From Rhizobium favelukesii (lineage in GTDB: Bacteria; Pseudomonadota; Alphaproteobacteria; Rhizobiales; Rhizobiaceae), in the NCBI RefSeq assembly GCF_000577275.2, contig NZ_HG916852.1, positions 1,863,001 through 1,927,000 on the forward strand: DNA of 64,000 nucleotides, in the 5' to 3' direction. Under the pieces are notes generated by a model. It did no database searches, was not told the origin of the DNA, and was given only the letters and a program-made list of their open reading frames with translations. Shown here piece after piece: positions 37,138-45,694 of this stretch. The position numbers were made by a program, and so were the translations under genes. How positions within the stretch are numbered: the first letter of the stretch is position 1; every line of letters begins with the position of its first letter.

Positions 37138-38766
37138 CTATGCTGCTTCGGCGCGGAGCCGGTCAAATTCGTCGGGGTCGAGATCGAAAATCGAGCGCTG
37201 GTTATCGTTTGCAACGGCACGCGATACAGCCATTGCAGCCGCAACCGCGCCGTCAATCCGGTCGGTTTTCTTGCCCTTGTGCATCCGCACTAGGCCGGTA
37301 TCGTTGCGGCTGGCAACGACACTATCAAAGTGATGCCGAAGGATCGGGTGCCCGTTGTGCCGGATCATGCGACCGTTAACGGTGCGTTCGAGGTGCCCGA
37401 TAGCGGGTCCCATCGTGAGCGGTCCCTGTCGCATCTCAACTGCGGGCAAGCCGTCATCATGAAGGCGCTGCATCGTCATCCGGGCAAGGTGCGGGTCAAA
37501 GGCGATTTCACGCACGTCGCCATTGTCGGCGCAAATCTCGCGAATGTGTGCTTCGACTACTTCCGGCTCGATCACCGGGCCGTCAATGACAGTGATTAAG
37601 CCTTCGTCGCGCCATTGCTCGTAAGGCACGCCGTCACGCTGCGAACGGCCCTTCAGGTCTTCGCCAGGAACGAAGAACCACGGGTGAACCGTGACGCGGC
37701 GATCATTGTGACGCCATGCGCCAACAACTGCCGTCAAGTCGCCGTTGACGGACATATCGACGCCAAGGAAGCACGGCAGCCCGGACAGATCGGCAAGATC
37801 GAAGTGCGGATCAAGCCCAGCGTCGTAGACTCCCATATCGAACAACGGATCGCGGGAAGCTGCCTGCCAGATATTCAGGTTGAATTGCTGGAACGCGAAA
37901 CGCTCTGCCGGGCGGTCGGCGGCTTCCTTCGCTGCCGTGCGCAACGCGTTCAAGTTGGGGAAGCCGTGGGCAAGGCCGGGATTGACGCGGTGCCATACGA
38001 TCTCATCCTGCCAATCGTCGCCGGGCGCTGCTTCGAAAATGATCGGCAGATAGGCCGGGTTTTCAATCTCACCGCGCGCTACCTTGCGGGCATAATCGTA
38101 TTCGGTGAAGCCAAGATTTTCGGAACCGCGCCCGGCAGTCGTGGCGATCACCATAAGCGTGCCGCTGGTCTTGACCATACCGGATTTGAGCGCTTCCCAA
38201 AGGTCGCGGCCCTTCCAAACGTGGATTTCATCGACAAGCACAAAGGCAGGCGTCTTGCCGTGCTGTGCCGCGCCGTCGCTGGAAATCGCCTGAAGTTCGA
38301 CGCCTTCCGACTTGAGAACAATCTTCTTCGCGCTGTTGTGTGCGTCATAGATGCGGGTCGCGGCGACAAGACGCTTGTCCATGCGGACGATGTTCGCGGC
38401 TTCCTTGAAGCCAAGCCCGGCTTGCTCACGGTCGGACGCGGCAAAGATCACCTGTCCGGCAGGAACGCGTTCCGGGCCGATGGTATGAAGAAGGGCGAGG
38501 GCAGCGGCGAGGCTGGTCTTTCGATTGCCGCGCGGGATCATCCAAAAGACAGTTTCGACAATGCGCCTGCCGTCTGGGTGCCGGGGTCCATAGATGCGGC
38601 GAACAATCCGCTCCTGCCAATCATAGAGCTGAAAGAAGTGGCTTAGCGCCGTGCTGTTCGGATGCCTGAGCAAGCGAAGGAAATTCACGGCACGTTCGCC
38701 ATAACCGAACGGGTCATCAATCGGACTGCCGTCAAAAATCCACGAAGGATAGGTGCTCGCCATCAA
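37138..38766 (-). CDS. terL: Terminase large subunit
   Basis: This 542-residue DNA-packaging motor has an ATPase domain with Walker A-like PRGNRKTSLAA (about residue 78) and Walker B FVLVDEIHVWKG (about 170). The C-terminal nuclease has Asp in FLGVDMSVNGDLTAV and DRIDGAVAAAMA near the end. It matches the Terminase_1/HK97-type lineage. It overlaps the small-subunit gene by four bases. In the operon it lies after the connectors instead of before the portal. Confidence 0.93.
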   Translation of the reverse strand: MMASTYPSWIFDGSPIDDPFGYGERAVNFLRLLRHPNSTALSHFFQLYDWQERIVRRIYGPRHPDGRRIVETVFWMIPRGNRKTSLAAALALLHTIGPERVPAGQVIFAASDREQAGLGFKEAANIVRMDKRLVAATRIYDAHNSAKKIVLKSEGVELQAISSDGAAQHGKTPAFVLVDEIHVWKGRDLWEALKSGMVKTSGTLMVIATTAGRGSENLGFTEYDYARKVARGEIENPAYLPIIFEAAPGDDWQDEIVWHRVNPGLAHGFPNLNALRTAAKEAADRPAERFAFQQFNLNIWQAASRDPLFDMGVYDAGLDPHFDLADLSGLPCFLGVDMSVNGDLTAVVGAWRHNDRRVTVHPWFFVPGEDLKGRSQRDGVPYEQWRDEGLITVIDGPVIEPEVVEAHIREICADNGDVREIAFDPHLARMTMQRLHDDGLPAVEMRQGPLTMGPAIGHLERTVNGRMIRHNGHPILRHHFDSVVASRNDTGLVRMHKGKKTDRIDGAVAAAMAVSRAVANDNQRSIFDLDPDEFDRLRAEAA

Positions 38767-39152
38767 TGCACCTTCAGCGGATTGTCGCTGTCGTCATCGT
38801 CGGTCGCTGCGTTGCCGACACGGGCGCGCGAGACCGGCGAGAGGCCGTATTCAGCGGCAAGCTGCCGGGCGGTTTGCATAGCCTTGTCCTGAAGGCGGCA
38901 AAGCTTCATGTCGATTTCGCCAGAACTGCGAAGGCCGTCTTCAATCTCGCGAACAAGGCCACGGGCGCGGCAGTAGTCTTCGACGCCACCAAGGTCGCCG
39001 CGCGTGATAATACCGCGCTCAATGAGGCCGGGCATAATCCGCTTCCATTCGGCGCGCGCAAAAGCCGAAAGCTGCTTCGGCGCTGCCGGTGCCTTTGTTA
39101 ATGCGCTGCTGTCCGGTGAAATAGCGGGCTTGATGCCGCGAAGGTGGGTCAC
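38763..39152 (-). CDS. terS: Terminase small subunit (P27 family)
   Basis: The 129-residue product recognises packaging sites on DNA. The pattern APKQLSAFARAEWKRIMPGLIERGIITRGDLGGVEDYCRARG and later AAEYGLSPVSRARV is the P27 phage terminase small-subunit signature. ATGA overlap with terL. Confidence 0.88.
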   Translation of the reverse strand: MTHLRGIKPAISPDSSALTKAPAAPKQLSAFARAEWKRIMPGLIERGIITRGDLGGVEDYCRARGLVREIEDGLRSSGEIDMKLCRLQDKAMQTARQLAAEYGLSPVSRARVGNAATDDDDSDNPLKVH

Positions 39153-39448
39153 TTCAGGGCCTCGCCGCGAAGCTCAAGGGCGTCACGCCTGCCGAGTTCC
39201 TTAACTTCTTTGAGGCCGTAAGCGGTGCCGTCATAGGTCACGCGGTCGGCGGTCGTGATGCCAGGGCGAAAACGGACACGAAAAATCATGGTGCCGGTCT
39301 CTGCCTCGCCGTAGCCGGTGAAGAATTCGCTGGCCGTCTGCTGAAGGACTTCCGCCCATACGGTTGCAACGGGCGTCCACGCCTTCACAACGCTGCCCGA
39401 CGGCTTAACAGTCTCCGTCTCGCGTTCGATCGTGACGCGCCGGTCCAT
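39149..39448 (-). CDS. Head-tail adaptor (joining) protein
   Basis: The 99-residue product (MDRRVTIERETETVKPSGSVV...WTPVATVWAEVLQQTASEF) matches the Phage_H_T_join family that closes the head after packaging. ATG 39448 is used; GTG 39466, one base after the upstream stop, is the alternative. Overlaps terS by four bases. Confidence 0.8.
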   Translation of the reverse strand: MDRRVTIERETETVKPSGSVVKAWTPVATVWAEVLQQTASEFFTGYGEAETGTMIFRVRFRPGITTADRVTYDGTAYGLKEVKELGRRDALELRGEALK

Positions 39449-39467
39449 GTTTCCGATATTCAGCACG

Positions 39468-39890
39468 TCAGATGATCCACCGAGCAAGAGCTTCGACGGA
39501 CAGGACACCATGACCATAAGCGGGGTCAGGGTCACGCGGGAACCGGGCAGCCGTCACGCGGAAATGGTCACAATAGCCGCCGTCAATGGGCAGGCTTCTC
39601 TTGTCGAGAGCAGCCATAGCAGCGCCAGCAATCTCCTTCGCCACGTCCTGTCCGGCGTCCAACGTCCAAATATGGAGGTCCAGATAGACCCAGGCCGTGC
39701 GCTGGCTGGCGTAGTCGTGGCCGTGCAAGCTGGTGTTGCCGTCGCTCATGATGATGGCGGGCGTCTTGTCCGGCCGGGTGCTACCGGCGCGAATGTGGTT
39801 TGCCGGAACAAGGTCGGTGACGCTCTGCGTATTGACGAGAGCGGTGCGGATTGCAGTTTGAAGGGCCAAAGTAGGTTCAATCATGCTCAT
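39468..39890 (-). CDS. DUF3168 tail-completion-type protein
   Basis: The 140-residue product starts PTLALQTAIRTALVNTQSVTDLV and contains DGNTSLHGHDYASQRTAWVYLDLHIWTLDAG, characteristic of DUF3168, a neck/tail-terminator-like family of siphoviruses. Overlaps the gp10-like gene by 14 bp. Confidence 0.8.
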   Translation of the reverse strand: MSMIEPTLALQTAIRTALVNTQSVTDLVPANHIRAGSTRPDKTPAIIMSDGNTSLHGHDYASQRTAWVYLDLHIWTLDAGQDVAKEIAGAAMAALDKRSLPIDGGYCDHFRVTAARFPRDPDPAYGHGVLSVEALARWII

Positions 39891-40311
39891 TCCATGCGTC
39901 TTTCACGGCCTTCTTCGCGGCGCGATTGATCCGGTTCTGAAGGCGTTTGCGGAGAAGTCGAAGGGCGGGCCAAAAGAAGGGCTGAGCTTCGGTGTCATTG
40001 GTGCCGTATTCAACGAGGTGCGCGTAACGAACGTCTGCGTTTCCAGCGGTGACGATGACTTCCGTCTCACCGGCAAGGCGTGCGCCGCCCGGCTGCGAAT
40101 AGGCAGGCGTCGATTGTCCCGGCATGGTGACATGAATGCTGTCGATCAGTGCGCCCGTGTCGCGGGACGTTTCGGCAAGCGCCTTCTGATGGTGCGCAAG
40201 CTCTTCGCCGGACTTTAGCAACGCGGGAAGCACTGCCTCACGCGGCGCGCGCCTGATCCGGTCGAAAGCTGCCAGGGTTTCGGCTAGGCCGTTGCCGCTC
40301 TTATTCGCCAT
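39877..40311 (-). CDS. HK97 gp10-like neck/tail-completion protein
   Basis: The 144-residue product (MANKSGNGLAETLAAFDRI) shows the HK97-gp10 pattern: AVLPALLKSGEELAHHQKALA, TGALIDSIHV and VRYAHLVEYGTNDTEAQPFFWPALR. The start at 40311 overlaps the connector gene by 11 bp. Confidence 0.85.
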   Translation of the reverse strand: MANKSGNGLAETLAAFDRIRRAPREAVLPALLKSGEELAHHQKALAETSRDTGALIDSIHVTMPGQSTPAYSQPGGARLAGETEVIVTAGNADVRYAHLVEYGTNDTEAQPFFWPALRLLRKRLQNRINRAAKKAVKDAWNEHD

Positions 40312-40603
40312 CGCCGAACCACGTTTCACGGTAGGAATCGAGGATCGAGGTAACGCCGAGCGGTGCAAGCTGCGCAGAAACGCCAAAAGTCGCGATGTTT
40401 CGGCACTCGAAATAGAAAGAAACGAGCCGCAAGAGTGCGATTTTGACGTCTGCCGGAAGTGGGTCCAGGTCGGCGAGGGGCCTGCCGATGTAATTGCCGA
40501 TCCACGTTTCTGCGCCGTCGATATAGAGCGAAACAAGCTCATCTTCGGCGTTTCCGTCGACCTTCATGTGTGCCTTGGCGAGTTCAAGACTGACTGGGGA
40601 CAT
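40301..40603 (-). CDS. Head-tail connector (gp6-like)
   Basis: The 100-residue product begins PVSLELAKAHMKVDGNAEDELVSLYIDGAETWIGNYIGRPL, the hallmark of the phage gp6-like connector family that attaches under the portal. Confidence 0.88.
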   Translation of the reverse strand: MSPVSLELAKAHMKVDGNAEDELVSLYIDGAETWIGNYIGRPLADLDPLPADVKIALLRLVSFYFECRNIATFGVSAQLAPLGVTSILDSYRETWFGDGE

Positions 40604-40610
40604 GCTGAAT

Positions 40611-40862
40611 TTAGGCCTTCTCTGAAAAAGTTATTTTCGGTGTCTCTTGTGCGGTGCTCCCCGCGCCGGTCCCCTCGAACGCGGGTAAGTTAGAGACCAC
40701 CCCCGCCCGTCGCTGCTTGGGTGTCGGGCTGCCCAAGGCTTGTTCCATCGTCCATCCAAGGCGAATACGTGCATGGATCGTGCATGCGGGAATGCCGGTG
40801 ATCTCGGAAAGCTCTTTGAGAAGCCATCGCTGGCCGCGAAAAGTGTAGAGGCGCATTCCCAT
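40611..40862 (-). CDS. Small helix-turn-helix-like phage protein
   Basis: The 83-residue product (MGMRLYTFRGQRWLLKELSEITGIPACTIHARIRLGWTMEQAL) contains a helix-turn-helix-like unit of a kind seen next to phage HNH genes (L-x-E-L-x-x-x-T-G-I...T...R-x-x-x-G-W). The role is unknown. Lies between the HNH gene and the connector. Confidence 0.6.
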   Translation of the reverse strand: MGMRLYTFRGQRWLLKELSEITGIPACTIHARIRLGWTMEQALGSPTPKQRRAGVVSNLPAFEGTGAGSTAQETPKITFSEKA

Positions 40863-40863
40863 G

Positions 40864-41217
40864 CTAAGGCTGCCTTTCTTGGCGTTGCTTGAATGAGTTG
40901 TGGCAAGGTGCGCAAAGCGGTTGCCAGTTGGCGCGATGCCAAAAGAGATTCTTGTCGCCGCGATGTGGGATGATGTGATCGACCACGCTTGCAAGGCGGG
41001 TGATGCCGGACTTACTGCATTCGCGGCAGTGTGGATGCGAGGCGAGATATTCGAGGCGGGCCTTGCGCCATTCGTAGTTATAGCCACGGTCGCGGGCAGA
41101 CGGTCGGCGAGCGTCATGACGCGCGTTGCGTTCGCGCCGGGCGTTGCTCTGGCAGGCGCAGAGCGCGCCATGCGGAACGATGTTGCCGCAACTGCAAAGG
41201 CGAGGTGGCTTGCTCAT
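40864..41217 (-). CDS. HNH endonuclease
   Basis: The 117-residue product has two Zn-type Cys pairs (CSCG and CACQ; CREC and CAPC) and the HNH core SVVDHIIPHRGDKNLFWHRANWQPLCAPCHNSFK. HNH proteins beside terminases help packaging cleavage in cos phages. Overlaps the preceding gene by four bases. Confidence 0.88.
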   Translation of the reverse strand: MSKPPRLCSCGNIVPHGALCACQSNARRERNARHDARRPSARDRGYNYEWRKARLEYLASHPHCRECSKSGITRLASVVDHIIPHRGDKNLFWHRANWQPLCAPCHNSFKQRQERQP

Positions 41218-41810
41218 AGCTTCCCCCGCTTTGCATTGGCCTTCAGCTTGGAGAGCCCGTTGCGGGCCTCTTCGTCAGAGACTTCCTCACGCGGATCGTG
41301 CGCGGGCTTGTCTTGCTCAGCGCTGCCGTGAATGGCCTTCAGCTTGGCGATATAGCCTGAATAGGCGCGGTCGATTTCGGTCGGCGTGGCGTTCCATGTC
41401 GTTTCCGGCGTCCAGCCAAGCCAGCCGGTCGCCTTTTCATAGAGGTCTCTATAGAATTCGGCCCATGCCACGGCTTTGCCCGGATTGGTGGTCTTCGCCT
41501 TCGGATCGGTTGCGGGCTGCAACATGGACACGAATTCGGCGAGCGGCCCGACGACTGCGGGGAAAAGGGATGAAAGCGGCCTTCGAAAGTTCCCGCCCAA
41601 GAAGGCCGCTGCATCCTGCCGTTTGATGGAAGCCGTCAGGATGATTTCAGAGATGATTGTGAAGTTGCCTTCGTCTAGCGCCCGGAAGAGGGCCGCAAAG
41701 CCAAAGCGTGCTTCAAGAGTGGCAGCGGCCCGCAAAGAAGGGCGAAGCGTCACGGTGTCGCCACCGTGCGCAATCGTCACTTCTTCAAATGCGGGCCGCT
41801 GATAGATCAT
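41214..41810 (-). CDS. Tail-assembly-chaperone-like protein
   Basis: The 198-residue product has an N-terminal half (FEEVTIAHGGDTVTLRPSLRAAATLEARFGFAALFRALDEG) that resembles GTA gp10-like chaperones. The C-terminal half (KATGWLGWTPETTWNATPTEIDRAYSGYIAKL) resembles the extension usually encoded by the second chaperone gene. It may thus be a fused chaperone. Three bases separate it from the capsid gene. No major tail protein gene precedes it, which is odd. Confidence 0.55.
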   Translation of the reverse strand: MIYQRPAFEEVTIAHGGDTVTLRPSLRAAATLEARFGFAALFRALDEGNFTIISEIILTASIKRQDAAAFLGGNFRRPLSSLFPAVVGPLAEFVSMLQPATDPKAKTTNPGKAVAWAEFYRDLYEKATGWLGWTPETTWNATPTEIDRAYSGYIAKLKAIHGSAEQDKPAHDPREEVSDEEARNGLSKLKANAKRGKL

Positions 41811-41813
41811 GGA

Positions 41814-43337
41814 TTAGGCCGCGACCTTCAGCTTCGTGAGGGCCTCGCCCATGACGACACGGCCACCGACACGACGGCGAGCATGAAGCTTCACGATGCC
41901 GTTGCCAGCGCCGGTCAGGTCGTCGCGGATGATTTCGAACCCGACACGATCAGCAACGGCGTAGCCCGTAGCAAAATCGCCGAACACAATCGGGGTTGCG
42001 TCTGCGGCAACGTCGGGCATGTCCACGCCTTCGTAGACCGGGCGACCGAGAAGCAAGGCGGGCTGGCCTGCCGCAATCGAGCGTTCCCAAAGGTAGCTGC
42101 CATCCGTATCCTTCAATTTGCGGACTGCGGCCATCGTCTTGCGGTTCATAAGCCACGAACCGTTTGCCGAATAGGCAGTTTTAATGCTGTAAAACAGGTC
42201 AATCAGGTCGTCGGCAGCAATCTCGCCTTCGAACTCCTGCACGTCGTCAGACGTAAGGACGCCTTCGGCCTGAGTCGTGCCATTGCCGCTGACGAACCAA
42301 GCGGCCTCTTTCTGACCGAACCGGCGCGCAACGTGGTTGCCCAGGTAGCTCGAAAGATCGATCTGCGCGTCTTCCAGCAGGATGCGCGTGACCGGAACCA
42401 CGACGGCCATTTCAAACGGCTTCAAGTCGATCTGATCGAACGACGGTTCACTTTCCGGGCGCGGCGCGGTCTCGGCGACTTCACCAACGGTGATTTCCTC
42501 GACAAGGCGCGGAAGCTGAAGCAACGGGCCGGACATGCTGATCGTCTGGGCAAGGCCGCGAACCGGGGAAAACTCTGCGACCTTTTCGAGGATCGAAGTC
42601 GAGACAGCTTCCGGTGCCAAAATACCGCCTGTGGACGGCGAACCATAGCCGAGCGACTTCACTTCGCTGGCATCACCGTTGCGGATGAAATCAGCAAAAG
42701 CCTTCTTCTCGCTGTTGTCGTTCTCGCCTGCCGGGTGGTTGTTATTTGCGGAAAGCGGGCGGTGAGCCTTGGCTTCCAGCTTATCCATGCGGGCCTTGAT
42801 GGCCTTCAGTTCGTCGGCAGACACAACCGGATCGCTCTTCGTTTCCAGTGCGTTCTGTGTATTTTCGTTTTCCATACTATTTTCCTCAAGATCGGATTTA
42901 ACGACGGTGACGTGCGCGCCGGGATGAACCGGGCGACGGCAAAGACTGATTTCGTTGACGGTGATGGACTTGAAGACGCGGCCACCTGCGGGACGCGGAT
43001 CAAAACCGGTGTGACGGAAGCCGATGGACAATCCGCCGATCTTACCGGCCTTAAGCTGCCGGTGAGCATCGCGAGCGGGTCCAATGCCTTCCACGAACAA
43101 GCGGCCGTTAACTTCAAGGCCCTTGTCGGTCTCGGCGTAGGTTTCCCACACACCGACAACCTTCTGCTGATCATGTTCCATGACCATAGGCACGCTATTC
43201 GCAAAAGCGATGGTGCCCTTTTCGATGACGTCGCCGACACTATCCGGCGAGCCGAAAGGCCACGCGATGCCGGTCACGATGCCAGTATCATCAATCGAGA
43301 CTTCGGCCTTGATTTCGAGGTTTTCAGCTTCGATCAC
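41814..43337 (-). CDS. Fused prohead protease and HK97-type major capsid protein
   Basis: The 507-residue product starts at GTG (VIEAENLEIKAEVSIDD), overlapping the previous stop as GTGA. The N-terminal 165 residues are an HK97-type prohead protease, with MVMEHDQQKVVG for the His and GKIGGLSIGFRHTG for the Ser. After a helical scaffold-like linker (residues about 175-235, KAIKARMDKLEAKA) comes the HK97 capsid fold: GGILAPEAVSTSILEKVAEFSPVRGLA...AAWFVSGNGTTQAEGVL...LLGRPVYEGVDMPD. Protease, scaffold and capsid are one polyprotein, giving fixed stoichiometry. Confidence 0.92.
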   Translation of the reverse strand: MIEAENLEIKAEVSIDDTGIVTGIAWPFGSPDSVGDVIEKGTIAFANSVPMVMEHDQQKVVGVWETYAETDKGLEVNGRLFVEGIGPARDAHRQLKAGKIGGLSIGFRHTGFDPRPAGGRVFKSITVNEISLCRRPVHPGAHVTVVKSDLEENSMENENTQNALETKSDPVVSADELKAIKARMDKLEAKAHRPLSANNNHPAGENDNSEKKAFADFIRNGDASEVKSLGYGSPSTGGILAPEAVSTSILEKVAEFSPVRGLAQTISMSGPLLQLPRLVEEITVGEVAETAPRPESEPSFDQIDLKPFEMAVVVPVTRILLEDAQIDLSSYLGNHVARRFGQKEAAWFVSGNGTTQAEGVLTSDDVQEFEGEIAADDLIDLFYSIKTAYSANGSWLMNRKTMAAVRKLKDTDGSYLWERSIAAGQPALLLGRPVYEGVDMPDVAADATPIVFGDFATGYAVADRVGFEIIRDDLTGAGNGIVKLHARRRVGGRVVMGEALTKLKVAA

Positions 43338-43729
43338 AGGCCGGACTCCGCAAGTGCTTCGTTGATAGCTGCCGAGAGGTCGCCGGTTGCTGCGGCCTTT
43401 CCGATTTCGTCCAGGGCGATTGCCGGGACTTCCGGCTTGCCGTTCCAACGGGCGTCAAGAATGTCGAAGGCGAGGGGAAGAACTTCCATGATCGGGCGCG
43501 GCTTGGCGTAGGTATCAACAAGCGTCTGAGCTTCAGCCGGGGACGTTCCACCGCCAATCAGGCCCGTGCGGACGATTTCAACCATGTCGGCGAAATGGAA
43601 ATCCTGCCGCATGAAGCGGGCGTAAAGGGCTGCAATGCCGACGCCGGTCTTGCGTTCCAATTCGAGAATCATTTCGGAGGTGAGGGCGAAGGTCTTTTCG
43701 CCGTCACCAAAAAAGGCGATGTGCTGCAT
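43334..43729 (-). CDS. GTA gp10-like tail assembly chaperone
   Basis: The 131-residue product (FFGDGEKTFALTSEMILELERKTGVGIAALYARFM...GGGTSPAEAQTLVDTY) matches the Phage_TAC_11/GTA-gp10 family. It is normally found after the major tail gene, but here it lies between portal and capsid. It shares one base with the portal stop and four with the capsid start. Confidence 0.78.
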   Translation of the reverse strand: MQHIAFFGDGEKTFALTSEMILELERKTGVGIAALYARFMRQDFHFADMVEIVRTGLIGGGTSPAEAQTLVDTYAKPRPIMEVLPLAFDILDARWNGKPEVPAIALDEIGKAAATGDLSAAINEALAESGL

Positions 43730-44958
43730 TATTCGGCTGTTTCCTTCGGCTGCTGGCGTTCTGCCGGGCCGCTCGCGGTTGTGTAGGGGTTTGCCAGTTC
43801 GTCGCCGCCCGCCAATGCCGGAAGGTTCATTGCGGCGCGGACTTCGTTCGGGGTCATGGCGCGCATGGCGACAAGCTTGCCAAAGATTTCGGCCCGGCCT
43901 GCCGCGTCGGCGCGCTGAAGGTCGTCAATGACGAATTCGAAATAATGGCTGTCGCGCTCATCATCGGAGAGAAGCACGGTCGCGTAGGCGTCCTGCCATT
44001 TGTCTAGCCAGGGCCGAAGGCAAAGCTGAAGGAAGCTTGCGGCCATCTGTTCGGCATTGCTCCACGTCGCGCGCTCAAGCTGATAGAGCATGTGCGGCGG
44101 CACGCCGAATATACGAGCGACTTCGTTGATCTGCTCCAGCCGGTTTTCGATGAACTGAGCATCGGTGCTTGCCATGGTCGGCTGTTCGAACTTCCAACCG
44201 GCGTCCATAACGAGCGGATCACCGTTGGCGCTGGCGCGCCACTTGCGCCACGACTTCAGAATATTGGCTATCGCTGTGCTTCCGGCTTCGCCGCCCTGAA
44301 GCTTTTCATTGGTGATGATGCCGCTAGGGCGAGCGCCGGAACTAAAGAACTGAGATGCATGGCGCTCAAGAACTGCCGCAACGCCGATAGCCTCGCGGCC
44401 AAGCTTGACCGGCGAAACGCCAGCGAAGGCCGGGATATAGAGAACATCACGATAGGAAAGCCGAACCTGTCCGCGTTCCGTAGAAACGAGATAGAATGGT
44501 TCGCCGTCATCCTCGAAGCGCTGTTGCACCTTCGAAGGGTCTAGCCGGTGAAGCTCAAGGGGGCGATCGTCTGACGCGCGGACAACTTGAGCATAGCCAG
44601 CTCCGCGAAGCAGGGCGTCAATCGTGAGATCAACGCGAAGCTGCCCGGCGCTGGTCCAGTCATTCGCGCGACTATGGGTGATCTTGTGGCCGGTGTTATC
44701 CTTGGCAGCTTCCTTGCTGCCATCGCTGTCGCGATAGAGCTTGCAAGGAAGTGAGCCAATCGTTTCGGAGATCAGGCGGACGGCTTGAAGAACAGCCGGA
44801 ACGCGCATCGCGGAATATCCAGTAATGGACACGCCTGACGCAGTAGGGACAACGCCGAAAAGCTCATTGATGGCGGGATCGCTAAGGGAATACGCCTTCT
44901 GTTCTTGGCGAAGGCCAAGTGCGGTTGCAGCTTTCGTAACTACAGAGGCGATTTTCAT
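43729..44958 (-). CDS. Portal protein
   Basis: The 409-residue HK97-family portal starts KIASVVTKAATALGLRQ and has the region GYSAMRVPAVLQAVRLISETIGSLPCKLY, RVDLTIDALLRGAGYAQVV, and the pore part LEQINEVARIFGVPPHMLYQLERATWSNAEQMAASFLQLCLRPW. It is the first gene of the structural operon; the 160-bp spacer upstream is AT-rich and probably holds the late promoter. Confidence 0.93.
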   Translation of the reverse strand: MKIASVVTKAATALGLRQEQKAYSLSDPAINELFGVVPTASGVSITGYSAMRVPAVLQAVRLISETIGSLPCKLYRDSDGSKEAAKDNTGHKITHSRANDWTSAGQLRVDLTIDALLRGAGYAQVVRASDDRPLELHRLDPSKVQQRFEDDGEPFYLVSTERGQVRLSYRDVLYIPAFAGVSPVKLGREAIGVAAVLERHASQFFSSGARPSGIITNEKLQGGEAGSTAIANILKSWRKWRASANGDPLVMDAGWKFEQPTMASTDAQFIENRLEQINEVARIFGVPPHMLYQLERATWSNAEQMAASFLQLCLRPWLDKWQDAYATVLLSDDERDSHYFEFVIDDLQRADAAGRAEIFGKLVAMRAMTPNEVRAAMNLPALAGGDELANPYTTASGPAERQQPKETAE

Positions 44959-45134
44959 TTAAGCTCCCAAAAACAATCTGGGAACTATTGTCTCATGGTC
45001 GGAATCCCCTGTGAATCCCAAAAATGAAAATATTCCTATTATAGGATAAAAATACTAAAATGGGGCAAGCTGTTCTGTTCCCTTGGCTGCGTCCGAATGT
45101 GTGCTAGACCTGTTCGCAGGGTTTGGGGGATCAC

Positions 45135-45689
45135 ATGGATCGAACAATATTTATAGCTTTGTTGTTGTTATTGGCTGGGTGTTCAGATCCAGGGGTGCGA
45201 AACCTCGACTACTTTAAGATTGGAAAGTTCGACACGCGGGAAGGAAGGCAGGCGCTTCTTTCAAAGCTGACATCCACGGACGAGACGGTGGATGTATTCG
45301 ATCCAAAGTTTCGCGTAGCCACTGGAAATGACGCTGATGGGAATGCTGTTACAGCGGTTTTCTACGAGGAGAAGGCTGTCAAATTCAGCATTCAATTGAA
45401 ATACGAAATTAGAACGCAAACTTCTAACGAATTCAAAGCCGTTGAGGTGAAGTATGAGTTAGATAAGCTGCGACGAGACAGCCTTGGGGAGTGCCAGGTC
45501 GATAAATGCGTGATTGCGGACTACAACTGCGACTATACCATCATTGATAATGCTGAATGCTCAGTTGTCGTCCACTCGCACGACAACGGAGACGGTTGGT
45601 TCACTGATATCCGTTGGTCAGATCAAGCTTTTTGGAGGGCGCGGACGAACGATTACTTGAGTTCCGTCAGCAAAAAATTGCCTGACTAA
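45135..45689 (+). CDS. Lipoprotein, likely cargo (moron) gene
   Basis: The 184-residue product (MDRTIFIALLLLLAGC) has a clear lipobox. The mature part is beta-rich with four Cys (GECQVDKC, CDY, ECSVVV) likely disulfide bonded. It lies on the strand opposite both the portal and the integrase genes and has AT-rich DNA upstream, so it can be expressed in the lysogen. No family recognised. Confidence 0.65.
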   Translation: MDRTIFIALLLLLAGCSDPGVRNLDYFKIGKFDTREGRQALLSKLTSTDETVDVFDPKFRVATGNDADGNAVTAVFYEEKAVKFSIQLKYEIRTQTSNEFKAVEVKYELDKLRRDSLGECQVDKCVIADYNCDYTIIDNAECSVVVHSHDNGDGWFTDIRWSDQAFWRARTNDYLSSVSKKLPD

Positions 45690-45694
45690 CTCGG

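Noticed and set aside
41766..43511. 581-codon + strand frame opposite the capsid gene
   Set aside because: Antisense shadow of the protease-capsid gene, without ribosome site or family features.
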